In this document: piece after piece, positions 9,105 through 25,840 of the stretch
Numbering within the stretch: the first letter of the stretch is position 1
Layout: the number at the start of each line of letters is the position of its first letter
Assembly (NCBI RefSeq): GCF_003581645.1
Contig: NZ_QXFK01000011.1
Coordinates: forward strand, 62,001 to 126,000
DNA from: Pelagerythrobacter aerophilus
GTDB taxonomy: Bacteria; Pseudomonadota; Alphaproteobacteria; Sphingomonadales; Sphingomonadaceae
DNA: 64,000 nt
Direction: 5' to 3'
Notes under the pieces: model-generated
The model's input: the letters and a program-made list of their open reading frames with translations, nothing else
The model's database searches: none
What the model was told of the DNA's origin: nothing
Program-made: the position numbers and the translations under genes

Positions 9105-10511
9105 TCAGGCCGGCAGCGGGATAGCCGCGGAAGGCCGGATGGTGAGTGCAAGCCGGTCGCGCCGGTGCCAGCGCGACACCAGCAGCAGCGCTGCGACGAT
9201 CAGTCCGGTGGCGAGGCCGATCCACACGCCCGTGCCCTCGAGCGGAGTGGCGAAGCCGAGCGCAAGCGCGACGCCCATTCCGGGAACCCAGTAGCTGAAG
9301 ATCGCGATCCACATCGGGATCCGCGTGTCCTGCAATCCGCGCAGCGCGCCCGCTGCGACCGCCTGGACGCCGTCGAACAACTGGAACGCGGCGGCGATGA
9401 CCAGATACTGCAGTGCGAAGGTCACCAGCACGGCGTTCTCCTGCGCCCAGGGATCGATGTAGATCGCGAGTAGCGGCATCGGGATCGCGATCATCGCGCC
9501 TGCCGTCAGCATCATGAAGGCGGTGCCCATGGCGATCGCGGTCCATCCGGCGCGCGTGATCCCCTCGCGATCGCGCGCGCCGAAGAAATAGCCGACCCGG
9601 ATCGTCGCCGCCTGGCCTATGCCGAACGGCACCTGGAACGCCAGCGCGGCGATCTGCAGCGCGACCGTGTGCGCGGCAAGCTGCGAGGTGCCGATATTGC
9701 CCATCAGGAACGCGGCGGCGCCGAAGATGCCCGCCTCCGCGGTGATGGTCAGCGCAATCGGCGTGCCGACCCGCACGATCGTCACCAGCCGCGACCAGTC
9801 GGGCCGCCACCAGAAGCCGAAGATGTGATAGCGATGCAGGCGCGGATCGAGGCGGATCGCGGCGACATAGGCCAGCATGACCGCAACCCCGGTGATGATC
9901 GTTGCCACCGCCGCACCGCGGATCCCCAGCTCCGGCGCGCCGAGATTGCCGAAGATGAAGGCGTAGTTCGCCAGCGCGTTCACCCCAATCCCGCCGGCGG
10001 TGATGACCGTCGCGAAGACCGGCCGTCCGAGCGCGGATACGAAGTTCCGCAGCACGTTGTTGATGATCATCGGGATCAGCGACCAGATGACGACGAAGTT
10101 GTAGGCGGTGGCGAGGCCGACGATCTCGTCCTGCTGGCCGGTCACCCGCATGATCGGCTCGAGCAGGAGGCAGAGCCCCATGCCGACTGCGCCGCTGAGC
10201 ACCGCAAGCCACAACGCCATGCGGACCGAACGGCGCACGGGCCGCAGGGCCGGTGCGCGCGCGCCCAATTCCTCCGCGATCAACGGCGCGACCGCGCCGG
10301 TAAGGCCGGAGAGGGCCCAGAGGACCAGCCCGAACAGCGCGACCGTGATCGCCGATGCGGCCAGCGGCGCTTCCCCCAGCCGCGCGATGAAGATGACATC
10401 GACCGCATAGGTGAGCATCTGCAGCAGGTTCGCGAGCGCGAGCGGCCACGCGAGCCCGAAAGTGGCTCCGACCTCGGTGCGCCAGGGGGAAAGGATGCGT
10501 GCGTCGGACAT
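9105..10511 (-). CDS. MATE family multidrug efflux transporter
   Basis: 468 residues with twelve hydrophobic segments in two homologous halves, the layout of NorM-type MATE exporters. These proteins expel cationic drugs or metabolites in exchange for Na+ or H+ across the inner membrane. The first helix region with G-L-A-W-P-L-A-L-A-N-L-L-Q-M and the later P-F-G-I-G-Q-A-A-T-I-R-V-G are typical of the family. The substrate cannot be told from sequence. The gene is monocistronic, ends 65 bases before the groES promoter, and is divergent from the cytochrome c gene. Confidence 0.9.
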   Translation of the reverse strand: MSDARILSPWRTEVGATFGLAWPLALANLLQMLTYAVDVIFIARLGEAPLAASAITVALFGLVLWALSGLTGAVAPLIAEELGARAPALRPVRRSVRMALWLAVLSGAVGMGLCLLLEPIMRVTGQQDEIVGLATAYNFVVIWSLIPMIINNVLRNFVSALGRPVFATVITAGGIGVNALANYAFIFGNLGAPELGIRGAAVATIITGVAVMLAYVAAIRLDPRLHRYHIFGFWWRPDWSRLVTIVRVGTPIALTITAEAGIFGAAAFLMGNIGTSQLAAHTVALQIAALAFQVPFGIGQAATIRVGYFFGARDREGITRAGWTAIAMGTAFMMLTAGAMIAIPMPLLAIYIDPWAQENAVLVTFALQYLVIAAAFQLFDGVQAVAAGALRGLQDTRIPMWIAIFSYWVPGMGVALALGFATPLEGTGVWIGLATGLIVAALLLVSRWHRRDRLALTIRPSAAIPLPA

Positions 10512-10643
10512 AAAGCCGTCCCGGTTAGGGGCGGCGGGCGGCGGCGGAAAGCGAAAATCCCTGCGGGCGGCTCAATTCGGCGCAAGCGCGGCCTCGGCGC
10601 CACAGCTTGCGTGTGGAGCGCCGGCACGGCAAGGGCTCGGCCT

Positions 10644-11048
10644 ATGAAACGAGGCATGGAAGTTGCGCTGCTGGCGCTGGTGCTGGCCGGTTGCGGGCCG
10701 GGCGATCGTACCGGCGAACAGACGGCAGGTCCGGCGGAGCGGTCGCCGGCGGAGGTATCAATGCGGCCGGCAGCCTTTGCCCGCTGCGCCACCTGCCACC
10801 AGACAGCGCCGGAGCGCAACGGGGTCGGTCCGTCGCTCGCCGGCGTCTATGGCGCGCCGGCAGCGCACGAGCCGACGTATGCCTACAGCGGCGCAATGCG
10901 TTCGTCCGGCCTCGTGTGGGACGAGGCGACGCTCGACGCTTATCTCACGGATCCGCGAAGCGTCGTGCCTGGCACCAAGATGGTCTTTCCGGGAGTGCGC
11001 GATCCGGTCGAACGGGCCGCGCTGATCGAGTACCTGAAGACGCTCTGA
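10644..11048 (+). CDS. Lipoprotein monohaem cytochrome c
   Basis: 134 residues from the ATG at 10644 (a second ATG at 10656 is possible). A short hydrophobic stretch ends in the lipobox L-A-G-C17, so the protein should be anchored to a membrane on the periplasmic side. The haem-binding motif is C48-A-T-C51-H52, followed by the G-V-G-P-S-L block and a likely axial Met at 113 in T-K-M-V-F, the pattern of class I cytochromes c. It probably carries electrons in respiration; its partner is not visible. The larger open frame that includes it upstream is not coding. Confidence 0.88.
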   Translation: MKRGMEVALLALVLAGCGPGDRTGEQTAGPAERSPAEVSMRPAAFARCATCHQTAPERNGVGPSLAGVYGAPAAHEPTYAYSGAMRSSGLVWDEATLDAYLTDPRSVVPGTKMVFPGVRDPVERAALIEYLKTL

Positions 11049-11150
11049 GCGTTATGCCCTTGCCCTGAGGCGGAAAGCGGAAGCCGCGGGAGATGTCGAG
11101 CATTTGGGCAACTGGCCCAAAAGCGTCCTGGCGCGACCGGTCGCGGGCTC

Positions 11151-11185
11151 AAATAAAAAGGGGCGGCGCCTTCCGGCACCGCCCC
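11151..11185 (-). terminator. Rho-independent terminator of rplJL
   Basis: On the minus strand: an 11-bp stem (11185-11175 with 11170-11160), a GGAA loop and then TTTTTATTT. It starts 29 bases after the rplL stop. Confidence 0.9.
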
Positions 11186-11213
11186 TCGCGTGTTCTCGAG
11201 AAAGAGAAGACGA

Positions 11214-11591
11214 TTACTTCAGCTCGACGGTGCCGCCGGCTGCTTCGATCTTGCTCTTGACCTCTTCGGCCTCGGCCTTGTTCACGCCTTCCTTGAGCGG
11301 CTTGGGCGCACCCTCGACGAGAGCCTTGGCTTCGGTCAGGCCCAGGCCGGTGATGGCGCGGACTTCCTTGATGACCTGGATCTTCTTGCCACCGTCGCCG
11401 GTGAGAATGACGTCGAATTCGTCCTTCTCTTCAGCGGCAGCAGCATCGCCACCACCGGCGGCGGGGCCGGCAACGGCGACGGCAGCGGCGGCGGAAACGC
11501 CCCACTCTTCTTCCAGCGCCTTGGCGAGTTCGGCCGCCTCGAGGACGGTCAGCTTCGAAAGTTCTTCAACGAGCTTGGCGATATCGGCCAT
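11214..11591 (-). CDS. rplL: 50S ribosomal protein L7/L12
   Basis: 125 residues, the normal length. It has the N-terminal dimerisation helices ([11 protein letters not shown]), an Ala/Gly-rich hinge around residues 35-55 and the C-terminal factor-binding domain with K-I-Q-V-I-K-E-V-R. It forms the ribosomal stalk with L10 and recruits translation GTPases. It is the last gene of the rplJL unit, 90 bases after rplJ, followed by a strong terminator. Confidence 0.98.
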   Translation of the reverse strand: MADIAKLVEELSKLTVLEAAELAKALEEEWGVSAAAAVAVAGPAAGGGDAAAAEEKDEFDVILTGDGGKKIQVIKEVRAITGLGLTEAKALVEGAPKPLKEGVNKAEAEEVKSKIEAAGGTVELK

Positions 11592-11617
11592 GATGTTTCA
11601 CTCCAGATAAGTCTTGT

Positions 11618-11674
11618 CCCCGTGCAGACGGGGATCGGCTGGGGCGAGATGCCCCGGAAAAATCGCTTTCGCGA
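11618..11674 (-). promoter_or_regulatory. Hairpins between rplJ and rplL, possible attenuator
   Basis: Three inverted repeats fit in the 90-base gap. On the minus strand the first is TCGC-GAAA-GCGA followed by TTTTT (11674-11658), a weak terminator-like structure. GGGGC-ATCTC-GCCCC (11655-11641) and CCCCGT-CTGC-ACGGGG (11633-11618) follow. They could adjust the 1:4 ratio of L10 to L12 by partial termination or mRNA processing. This is inference from shape only. Confidence 0.4.
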
Positions 11675-11681
11675 AAACCGC

Positions 11682-12197
11682 TTACGCCGCTTCCTTGGCG
11701 CCGAAGGCACCGAAGACGCGAGCGAGCTTGGCGGCGGGTTCGTTGACGACCCGGGCGATCTTGGTCGCCGGGGCGTTGACGAGGCCCACCAGTGTGCCGC
11801 GCAGCTCGTCGAGCGAGGGCATCGAGGCGAGTGCCTTGATCCCGGCTTCGTCGAGCAACTGCCCGCCCATCGAACCGCCCACGATTTCGAGCTTCTCGTT
11901 CGACTTGGCGAATTCCACCGCAGCCTTGGCCGCCGCCACCGGGTCGACCGACCAGGCAAGCGCCGTCGGACCGGAGAGATATTCCTCCAGGCCTTCGTAC
12001 TGGGTTTCCTTCAGGGCGAGCTTGGCAAGGCGGTTTTTCGCAACCTTGTAGGACGCACCAACTTCGCGCATCTTCGAACGCAGGTCGGTGGACTGCGCCA
12101 CCGACAGGCCGAGGTTGCGGGTGACGACCACCACACCGACCTCGTTGAAGACCGCATTGAGCTGGGCGACCGCATCGGTTTTCTGCGAACGATCCAT
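11682..12197 (-). CDS. rplJ: 50S ribosomal protein L10
   Basis: 171 residues from the ATG at 12197, supported by the ribosome binding site AAGGAGT just upstream; a longer frame from 12224 lacks one. The N-terminus M-D-R-S-Q-K and the R-N-R-L-A-K-type block (V-A-K-N-R-L-A-K near residue 51) are family marks. L10 anchors the L7/L12 stalk to 23S rRNA and in many bacteria represses its own operon. The usual rplKA genes are not upstream here; two small lipoprotein genes are. Confidence 0.97.
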   Translation of the reverse strand: MDRSQKTDAVAQLNAVFNEVGVVVVTRNLGLSVAQSTDLRSKMREVGASYKVAKNRLAKLALKETQYEGLEEYLSGPTALAWSVDPVAAAKAAVEFAKSNEKLEIVGGSMGGQLLDEAGIKALASMPSLDELRGTLVGLVNAPATKIARVVNEPAAKLARVFGAFGAKEAA

Positions 12198-12431
12198 GCC
12201 ATACTCCTTCACATATGACCGCACGCGCTGGCGCGCCTACGGCCGGCTCACATCGCTCCGCGCCGCTAACCGGCACGGGGCAGTCCGTTTGACAAGGGAA
12301 GGAGGGCGCCGTGACGCCGGAGCAGGGCACATGGCACCCGCAATAAATCTCGTTTCCCCGCCTAGGCCGGAAATTAAGCCCTGACTGACTTCAGTCGCAG
12401 GCACCGGCTGTCTCGGACGGATGACTCGGCG
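12198..12431 (-). promoter_or_regulatory. rplJ upstream leader region
   Basis: About 230 bases without a gene between a terminator and rplJ. It must carry the rplJL promoter and may carry an L10-binding leader RNA. TTGTCA at about 12293-12288 on the minus strand is a possible -35 box, but no convincing -10 follows at the right distance. I could not fold a clear L10 leader by eye. Confidence 0.35.
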
Positions 12432-12466
12432 AAACGCAAAGAGACCCGCCGGTCGGGGCGGGCCTC
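12432..12466 (-). terminator. Terminator of the first acidic lipoprotein gene
   Basis: On the minus strand: a 10-bp stem (12466-12457 with 12450-12441, one G-T pair), a 6-base loop, then TTTGCGTTT. It lies 45 bases after the stop codon of the lipoprotein gene. Confidence 0.7.
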
Positions 12467-12511
12467 TAGCAGAAAGCACGGGCGGGTCAAGCCGCCCTCG
12501 GACATCGGGGA

Positions 12512-12835
12512 TCAGTCCCTCTGATCGCGCGCATCCTGCTGAGCCTTGGCCTGCGCCTCGAGGCGATCGGCTTCGGCTTCGTTGACGTCTTCCACGCGGT
12601 CGGCGCGTTCCTCGAGGTTTTCGGCGCTTTCGTCGAGCACCTCGGCCTGCTGGTCGGCGCTCATCTCGACCGTGCTGTCGGCAGGAGCCGTTTCTTCGGC
12701 CGGCAGCGTGGTATCGTCGGTCATCGCGGCCTCGTCTGTCGTTGCAGCTTCGTCCGCGGTATCGGTTGCGGTCTCCCCGCAAGCGGATAGCGCGAGCGCA
12801 GCGGGCAGGGCGGCAAAAAGGGCAATCTTGTTCAT
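12512..12835 (-). CDS. Small acidic lipoprotein (paralogue 1)
   Basis: 107 residues from the ATG at 12835, chosen because GGGAG stands eight bases upstream; the longer frame from 12862 has no ribosome binding site. M-N-K-I-A-L-F begins a lipoprotein signal ending L-S-A-C. The mature part is very rich in Thr, Asp, Glu and Ala, then becomes a likely helix or coiled coil with Arg/Glu repeats (E-N-L-E-E-R-A-D-R-V-E-D). No enzyme domain is recognisable. It shares its size class, signal, low-complexity Thr/Asp stretch and an upstream DNA element with the next gene, so the two may be paralogues. Confidence 0.75.
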   Translation of the reverse strand: MNKIALFAALPAALALSACGETATDTADEAATTDEAAMTDDTTLPAEETAPADSTVEMSADQQAEVLDESAENLEERADRVEDVNEAEADRLEAQAKAQQDARDQRD

Positions 12836-12855
12836 CTCAAATCTCCCGGTTTGGG

Positions 12856-12889
12856 TTGCCATAAAATCGCCATGATTCGATCCGGTTCC
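12856..12889 (-). promoter_or_regulatory. 34-bp upstream element of lipoprotein 1, shared with lipoprotein 2
   Basis: On the minus strand GGAACC - 20 bases - TATGGCAA, ending 20 bases before the start codon. The same layout is found at 13303-13336. GGAAC resembles the -35 of alphaproteobacterial general-stress (EcfG-type) promoters and TATGGC could serve as -10, but no EcfG-type CGTT is seen at 16-17 bases. Confidence 0.5.
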
Positions 12890-12944
12890 GCATTTTGCGG
12901 CAGACGGATGGCGATTTCTCCAGTTTCGACGGGCCCGAAACGAC

Positions 12945-12969
12945 GAGGCCCGCCAAGACGGCGGGCCTC
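12945..12969 (-). terminator. Terminator of the second acidic lipoprotein gene
   Basis: On the minus strand: a perfect 10-bp stem GAGGCCCGCC/GGCGGGCCTC with a 5-base loop, then GTCGTTTCG. The T tract is weak. It lies 34 bases after the stop codon at 13004. Confidence 0.6.
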
Positions 12970-13003
12970 GGGCCGGACATTCGGATCCAGCCGGGTGGAG
13001 CGA

Positions 13004-13282
13004 TTATTGCATCGGGTCGGTCGTCGGTTCCTCGTCCGGAGCCGTCGTGTCGTCCGTGGTATCGTCGGTCATGGTGTCGTCAGCCATGGTATCGTCCGGC
13101 GTCGCGTCCCCCGTCATCGTCGGATCGGTCAGCGTGTCGTCGGTCATGGTCGGGTCGGCCATCGAATCGTTGGCCATCGTGTCCGCCGCCGTGTCTTCCG
13201 GCACGTCGGTATCGGTCGCGGGATCGCCGCAGGCACCGAGCGTAAGGGCAAGCGGGAGGGCGGCAAGTGCGAGCTTTTTCAT
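13004..13282 (-). CDS. Small Thr/Asp/Met-rich lipoprotein (paralogue 2)
   Basis: 92 residues from the ATG at 13282. M-K-K-L-A-L-A-A-L-P-L-A begins a lipoprotein signal that ends L-G-A-C. The mature part is low complexity: repeated D-x-T-M-x-D-D and D-P-T-M-T units with many Thr, Asp and Met, then a Pro/Glu tail. Such a sequence is probably unfolded; the regular Met and Asp could bind metal ions, but that is a guess. Longer frames upstream cross its promoter and are not coding. Confidence 0.75.
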   Translation of the reverse strand: MKKLALAALPLALTLGACGDPATDTDVPEDTAADTMANDSMADPTMTDDTLTDPTMTGDATPDDTMADDTMTDDTTDDTTAPDEEPTTDPMQ

Positions 13283-13302
13283 GGGTAGGCTCCTTTCGCT
13301 AC

Positions 13303-13336
13303 TTGCCATACAATTGCCACAATCCGCCTCGGTTCC
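13303..13336 (-). promoter_or_regulatory. 34-bp upstream element of lipoprotein 2, shared with lipoprotein 1
   Basis: On the minus strand GGAACC - 20 bases - TATGGCAA, ending 20 bases before the start codon, exactly as at 12856-12889. Within the spacer, AT, TGGC and ATT also match in register. Confidence 0.5.
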
Positions 13337-13684
13337 CCGGATTCGCCAAAATACCGTCCCGCTCGCGAGCGCCGGCCAATGCGCACGCGCGGTGCTTTCG
13401 ATGGCGATCCGTTGACAGTTGCGGGGGGAAATCCTACATGCCCCCTCGACCGCACGCTTCGAGCAAGGTCCGTTCATGCGCGGGGACGGCCAGGGATGGA
13501 AGCGGCGATTCCATATTCGCGACGTCAGTTCAAGCTGCAGCAGGCCCGTAAGGGTGCGATTTGCTGCGGCTTTTTGGCGTCCCGGCTATGAGACCCCCTG
13601 ACCGTTAGGGGCACGCGTGGGCATGAGTTTCACGATGCCGGGGCCAAGTCTCCGGCGCAGCACACGAAGAGGCGAATCACCTCC
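13337..13684 (+). other. rpoB leader region without a gene
   Basis: About 350 bases between the lipoprotein promoter and rpoB. It contains the rpoB promoter (13412-13440) and a small hairpin CCCCT-N7-AGGGG at 13595-13611 in what would be a leader of roughly 240 bases. Short open frames here have no recognisable product. Confidence 0.5.
13412..13440 (+). promoter_or_regulatory. Promoter of rpoBC
   Basis: TTGACA (13412-13417), 17-base spacer, TACATG (13435-13440). A perfect -35 with ideal spacing, reading towards rpoB. Confidence 0.65.
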
Positions 13685-17878
<4,194 letters not shown>

Positions 17879-17939
17879 CGGAGGCGGGCTTCGGCCCCCT
17901 CCACCGCCCCGCGAATTCACCCGTTAGGGAAACGAAGTC

Positions 17940-22262
<4,323 letters not shown>

Positions 22263-22289
22263 GAAAGCCTCGTCCCAAGCGATAAGAAG

Positions 22290-22321
22290 CCCCGCCGGAG
22301 CGATCCGGCGGGGCTTTTTCG
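22290..22321 (+). terminator. Rho-independent terminator of rpoBC
   Basis: An 11-bp stem GCCCCGCCGGA/TCCGGCGGGGC (22290-22300 with 22305-22315), a GCGA loop and TTTTT. Confidence 0.93.
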
Positions 22322-22369
22322 TGCGTGAAGTCGGCGCTAGATCATGGCCGTAATCGATGGAGAGCCGAT

Positions 22370-22831
22370 ATGCGCCGCTACCCGCTCCTTCTCGCCTCGG
22401 CCGCCTTTCTCGCCGCCTGTCAGCAGACCGAGGACTCCGCCGCGCCGCCGCCGCAGGCCACGTCTTCGCCGACCGAGACCGTGGAGCAGACGCCATCGCG
22501 CGAAGCGCCGGCCTCTCTGATCGGCGAATACCGCGTAGCCGGCATCGACGGGACCGAAGTAGGCGGGCAGATCGGCATCGCCCTGTCGGTCACCGAGACG
22601 AACATCTTCTACGATCCGCGCTGCGCCGGGTTCGATTGGACCTACACCTATGAAGGGGGAGCGCTGACGACCGAACGCCCGGCCGACCGGGCGGTGTGCG
22701 AAATCGCCGTCCACCCAGAGCAGCAGCGCCTTGCGGCCGCGCTCGATGCGGTGACGCAGGCCGAGCGGACACCCTCCAACGGGATCGAGCTGTCGGGCGG
22801 CGGGCACAGCGTCACCCTGTTCTCGCAATAG
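22370..22831 (+). CDS. Lipoprotein, META/HslJ-like
   Basis: 153 residues from the ATG at 22370, with GGAGAG seven bases upstream; the longer frame from 22325 crosses the terminator region. A lipoprotein signal ends L-A-A-C. A Pro/Thr/Glu-rich linker (~20-45) is followed by a compact domain starting L-I-G-E-Y-R-V-A-G-I-D-G. The domain has two Cys residues, an E-Q-Q-R-L-A-A-A-L helix and a final beta strand, a pattern like META/HslJ domains. The domain call is tentative and the function unknown. The gene is 27 bases from gltX. Confidence 0.65.
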   Translation: MRRYPLLLASAAFLAACQQTEDSAAPPPQATSSPTETVEQTPSREAPASLIGEYRVAGIDGTEVGGQIGIALSVTETNIFYDPRCAGFDWTYTYEGGALTTERPADRAVCEIAVHPEQQRLAAALDAVTQAERTPSNGIELSGGGHSVTLFSQ

Positions 22832-22858
22832 GCGCGCGGCTCGGCTATCGGGCCGGGC

Positions 22859-24199
22859 ATGACCGTGATCACCCGCTTCGCTCCCTCGCCCACGGGGCGC
22901 CTGCATGTCGGCAATATCCGCACCGCGCTGCACAACTGGATGCTCGCCCGGAAGAACGGTGGCCGTTTCCTGCTGCGGATCGACGACACCGATGCCGAGC
23001 GCTCGAAAGAGGAATACGTCGCGGCGATCCGCACCCATCTCGCCTGGCTCGGGCTCGACCCCGACGGGGAGGAACGCCAGTCGGCGCGGCTCGATCGCTA
23101 CGAAGCGGCGTTCGAGCGGCTGCGCGCGGCGGACCGGGTCTATCGCTGCTACGAGACTGCGCAGGAGCTCGATCTCAAGCGCAAGATCCTGCTCGGTCGC
23201 GGGCTGCCGCCGGTCTATGACCGCGCGGCGCTGACGCTGAGCGAGGCGGATCATGCGGCAAAGGCGGCCGAGGGAATCGCACCGCACTGGCGCTTCAAGC
23301 TGGATCACGACGAGCCGATTGCCTGGGACGACGGCATTCGGGGCCCGCAGAAGTTCGATCCGGCGCAGCTTTCCGATCCCGTGGTGCGCCGCGCCGACGG
23401 TTCGTGGCTCTACATGCTGCCGAGCGCGGTCGACGATCTCGACATGGGCGTGACCGACGTTCTGCGCGGCGAGGACCACGTCTCGAACACCGCCGTGCAA
23501 GTCCAGATGTTCAGCGCGCTGGCCGACGGTGGGCAGATGCCGCGTTTCGCGCACGAGGCGCTGCTGGTGGGAAGCGAGGGGAAGCTGTCGAAGCGGCTCG
23601 GTTCACTCGGCTGCGATGCCTTCCGCGAGCGCGGGATCGAGCCGGAGGCGCTGGTCGCCTTGCTGGCGCGGATCGGCACGTCGCTTCCCGTGGAGCCGAT
23701 CGCGGACCGGCATGCGCTGATCGAGACGTTCGACCTCGCGACCTTCGGCCGGGCCCCGGCCAGGTTCGACGAGGCCGAACTCGAACGGATCAACACCGCG
23801 ATCGTCCACCAGCTCGATTACGGCGCGGTCGCCGACCGCCTGCCGCAAGGGATGGATGCGACGGGCTGGCACGCGATCCGTCCCAATCTTGCGACCGTGG
23901 GTGACGCGGCCGAGTTATGGCGGGTCGTCACCGGCCCGATCGAGCAGCCGGATTTCTCGGCCGAGGACCGCGCCTATCTCGCCGGCGCTGCGCGGGCGCT
24001 CGAATGGGGTGAGGACCCGTGGCACGCCCTGACCGGCGCGCTGAAAGAAGCGACCGGGCGCAAGGGCAGGGCGCTGTTCCTCCCGCTGCGCCAGGCGCTC
24101 ACCGGCATGGACCACGGCCCGGATATGGCCCAGCTGCTGCCGCTGATCGGAGAGGCCGAGGCGCGTGCGAGGTTGGAGCGGGCCGCGAAGGGACACTAA
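22859..24199 (+). CDS. gltX: Glutamyl-tRNA synthetase
   Basis: 446 residues. A class I aminoacyl-tRNA synthetase that charges tRNA-Glu with glutamate and, in many alphaproteobacteria, also mischarges tRNA-Gln for later amidation. The HIGH-type signature P-S-P-T-G-R-L-H-V-G-N stands at residues 9-19 and the KMSKS-type K-L-S-K-R near residue 242. Many relatives carry two gltX genes; I cannot say which of the two this is. It probably belongs to its own unit with the upstream lipoprotein. Confidence 0.93.
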   Translation: MTVITRFAPSPTGRLHVGNIRTALHNWMLARKNGGRFLLRIDDTDAERSKEEYVAAIRTHLAWLGLDPDGEERQSARLDRYEAAFERLRAADRVYRCYETAQELDLKRKILLGRGLPPVYDRAALTLSEADHAAKAAEGIAPHWRFKLDHDEPIAWDDGIRGPQKFDPAQLSDPVVRRADGSWLYMLPSAVDDLDMGVTDVLRGEDHVSNTAVQVQMFSALADGGQMPRFAHEALLVGSEGKLSKRLGSLGCDAFRERGIEPEALVALLARIGTSLPVEPIADRHALIETFDLATFGRAPARFDEAELERINTAIVHQLDYGAVADRLPQGMDATGWHAIRPNLATVGDAAELWRVVTGPIEQPDFSAEDRAYLAGAARALEWGEDPWHALTGALKEATGRKGRALFLPLRQALTGMDHGPDMAQLLPLIGEAEARARLERAAKGH

Positions 24200-24207
24200 C
24201 CATCGCC

Positions 24208-24227
24208 ATCCCAGCGAACGCTGGGAT
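24208..24227. repeat. Perfect extragenic palindrome
   Basis: ATCCCAGCG-AA-CGCTGGGAT, a 9-bp perfect inverted repeat in the gap between the convergent gltX and pyk genes. It resembles the dispersed CCCAGCG...GCTGGG palindromes common between genes in sphingomonads; a related copy is at 47266-47281. It may also end transcription of gltX. Confidence 0.65.
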
Positions 24228-24283
24228 CGCTTTCCACCAGGGTGGCTTTGCGGCCCGCGATCGGATGACGGGAAGACCGGCGC

Positions 24284-25750
24284 CTAACCCTCGTGCTTCT
24301 CCAACTCGTCGCCCGCCAGCGTCACGACATGGAGCAGGTTGGTCGAGCCCGGCGTCCCGAACGGCACGCCGGCGAGTGCAATGAGTTTGCTGCCCGCGCG
24401 GCCGAAGCCGTGGCGCAGCGCCATGCGCTTGCCCTTGGCGATCATCTCCTCGAAGCTGCCGATGTCCTTCGTGACGACGGCGTGCGCGCCCCACAGAAGG
24501 GCGACGCGGCGGGCCGTGGCCATGGAGGGCGTCAGCACCAGCATCGGCACGCTGGGCCGCTCGCGCGCGACGCGCCGTGCGGTCGAGCCGGTGCCCGTGA
24601 AGACCGTGATCGCCTCGATCACGACCGTGTCGGCGATCGTCATGCAGGCATGCGCGAGCGCGTCGGCGGTGGTGCGGTCGGGCGGCGTGTCGAGGAAACG
24701 CACGCGTTCGAGATAGGCGTCGTCGCGCTCCACCTGGGTCGCGATCTTGTCCATGATCGTGACCGCTTCCTCGGGCCATTCGCCTGCGGCGGTTTCGGCG
24801 CTGAGCATGACCGCGTCGGCGCCGTCATAGACCGCGTTGGCAACGTCGGAGACTTCGGCGCGGGTCGGGGCAGGGCTCTCGATCATCGATTCGAGCATCT
24901 GCGTCGCCACGATCACCGGCTTGCCCGCGGTGCGCGCCTTGTTGACGATCTTCTTTTGCAGCGGCGGCACTTCCTGCGGCTCGAGCTCGACGCCGAGATC
25001 GCCGCGCGCGACCATGATCCCGTCGGCGAGTTCGATGATCTCGTCCAGCCGCCGCACCGCCATGGGTTTCTCGATCTTGGCACACAGCGAAGTGCCGTGC
25101 GCGCCCGGGCCACCCATCAGCTTGCGCGCCTCGGCAAGGTCGTCCGGCCGCTGGACGAACGAGAGGCCGATCCAGTCGGCGCCCTGCTCGACGGCGAAGG
25201 CCAGATCCTTGCGGTCCTTCTCGGTCAAGGCCGGAATGGGGATCTCGGCATCGGGCACGTTGACGCCCTTGCGGTTCGAAATCACCCCGCCGACTTCCGC
25301 CGAGCACAGGATCTCGTTCTCGTCCGCCTTGATGACGCGCAGGCGGATCTTGCCGTCGTTGATCAGCAGCCGCTGGCCCTTGCTGAGCAGGCCGAACAGT
25401 TCCGGGTGCGGCAGGTGGACGCGGGTCTCGTCGCCCGGTTCGGGATTGCGGTCGAGCGTGAAGTGGCCGGAATGGCGGATCACCGCTTGCCCGTCCTTGA
25501 ACTCGCCGACCCGCAGCTTGGGACCCTGCAGGTCGCAGAAGATCGCGATCGGCCGGCCGAACTCCTTCTCCAGCGCGCGGATTGTGCGAATCGTTTCCGC
25601 ATGGGTCGCGTGATCGCCGTGGCTCATGTTGACGCGAAAGGCGTCGGCCCCGGCGCGGAACAGCCGCCGCAGCATGGCAGGTTCGCGGCTGGCTGGGCCG
25701 GTGGTGGCGAGAATCTTGACCTTGCGGGCGCGCGGATCGAGCTTTTGCAT
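24284..25750 (-). CDS. pyk: Pyruvate kinase
   Basis: 488 residues. It converts phosphoenolpyruvate and ADP to pyruvate and ATP, the last step of glycolysis/Entner-Doudoroff metabolism. The N-terminal K-I-L-A-T-T-G-P-A-S substrate block, the F-R-V-N-M-S-H-G segment, the active-site block A-K-I-E-K-P (residue ~231) and M-V-A-R-G-D-L-G-V-E are all present. The start at ATG 25750 has no strong ribosome binding site. Confidence 0.96.
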   Translation of the reverse strand: MQKLDPRARKVKILATTGPASREPAMLRRLFRAGADAFRVNMSHGDHATHAETIRTIRALEKEFGRPIAIFCDLQGPKLRVGEFKDGQAVIRHSGHFTLDRNPEPGDETRVHLPHPELFGLLSKGQRLLINDGKIRLRVIKADENEILCSAEVGGVISNRKGVNVPDAEIPIPALTEKDRKDLAFAVEQGADWIGLSFVQRPDDLAEARKLMGGPGAHGTSLCAKIEKPMAVRRLDEIIELADGIMVARGDLGVELEPQEVPPLQKKIVNKARTAGKPVIVATQMLESMIESPAPTRAEVSDVANAVYDGADAVMLSAETAAGEWPEEAVTIMDKIATQVERDDAYLERVRFLDTPPDRTTADALAHACMTIADTVVIEAITVFTGTGSTARRVARERPSVPMLVLTPSMATARRVALLWGAHAVVTKDIGSFEEMIAKGKRMALRHGFGRAGSKLIALAGVPFGTPGSTNLLHVVTLAGDELEKHEG

Positions 25751-25812
25751 GGATGCTGCGCTACGCCAGAGGCGCGGGCCAAGACAAGGAAAAGCGCGGC
25801 CGTGGATACGAA

Positions 25813-25840
25813 TGCGACCGCAGGCACCCGCGCGGTCGCA
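25813..25840 (-). terminator. Stem-loop directly after the phosphodiesterase gene
   Basis: A perfect 9-bp inverted repeat TGCGACCGC/GCGGTCGCA with a 10-base loop, immediately after the stop codon at 25841. There is no T run, so it may be an RNA 3' stabiliser or a Rho-type end. Confidence 0.45.
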
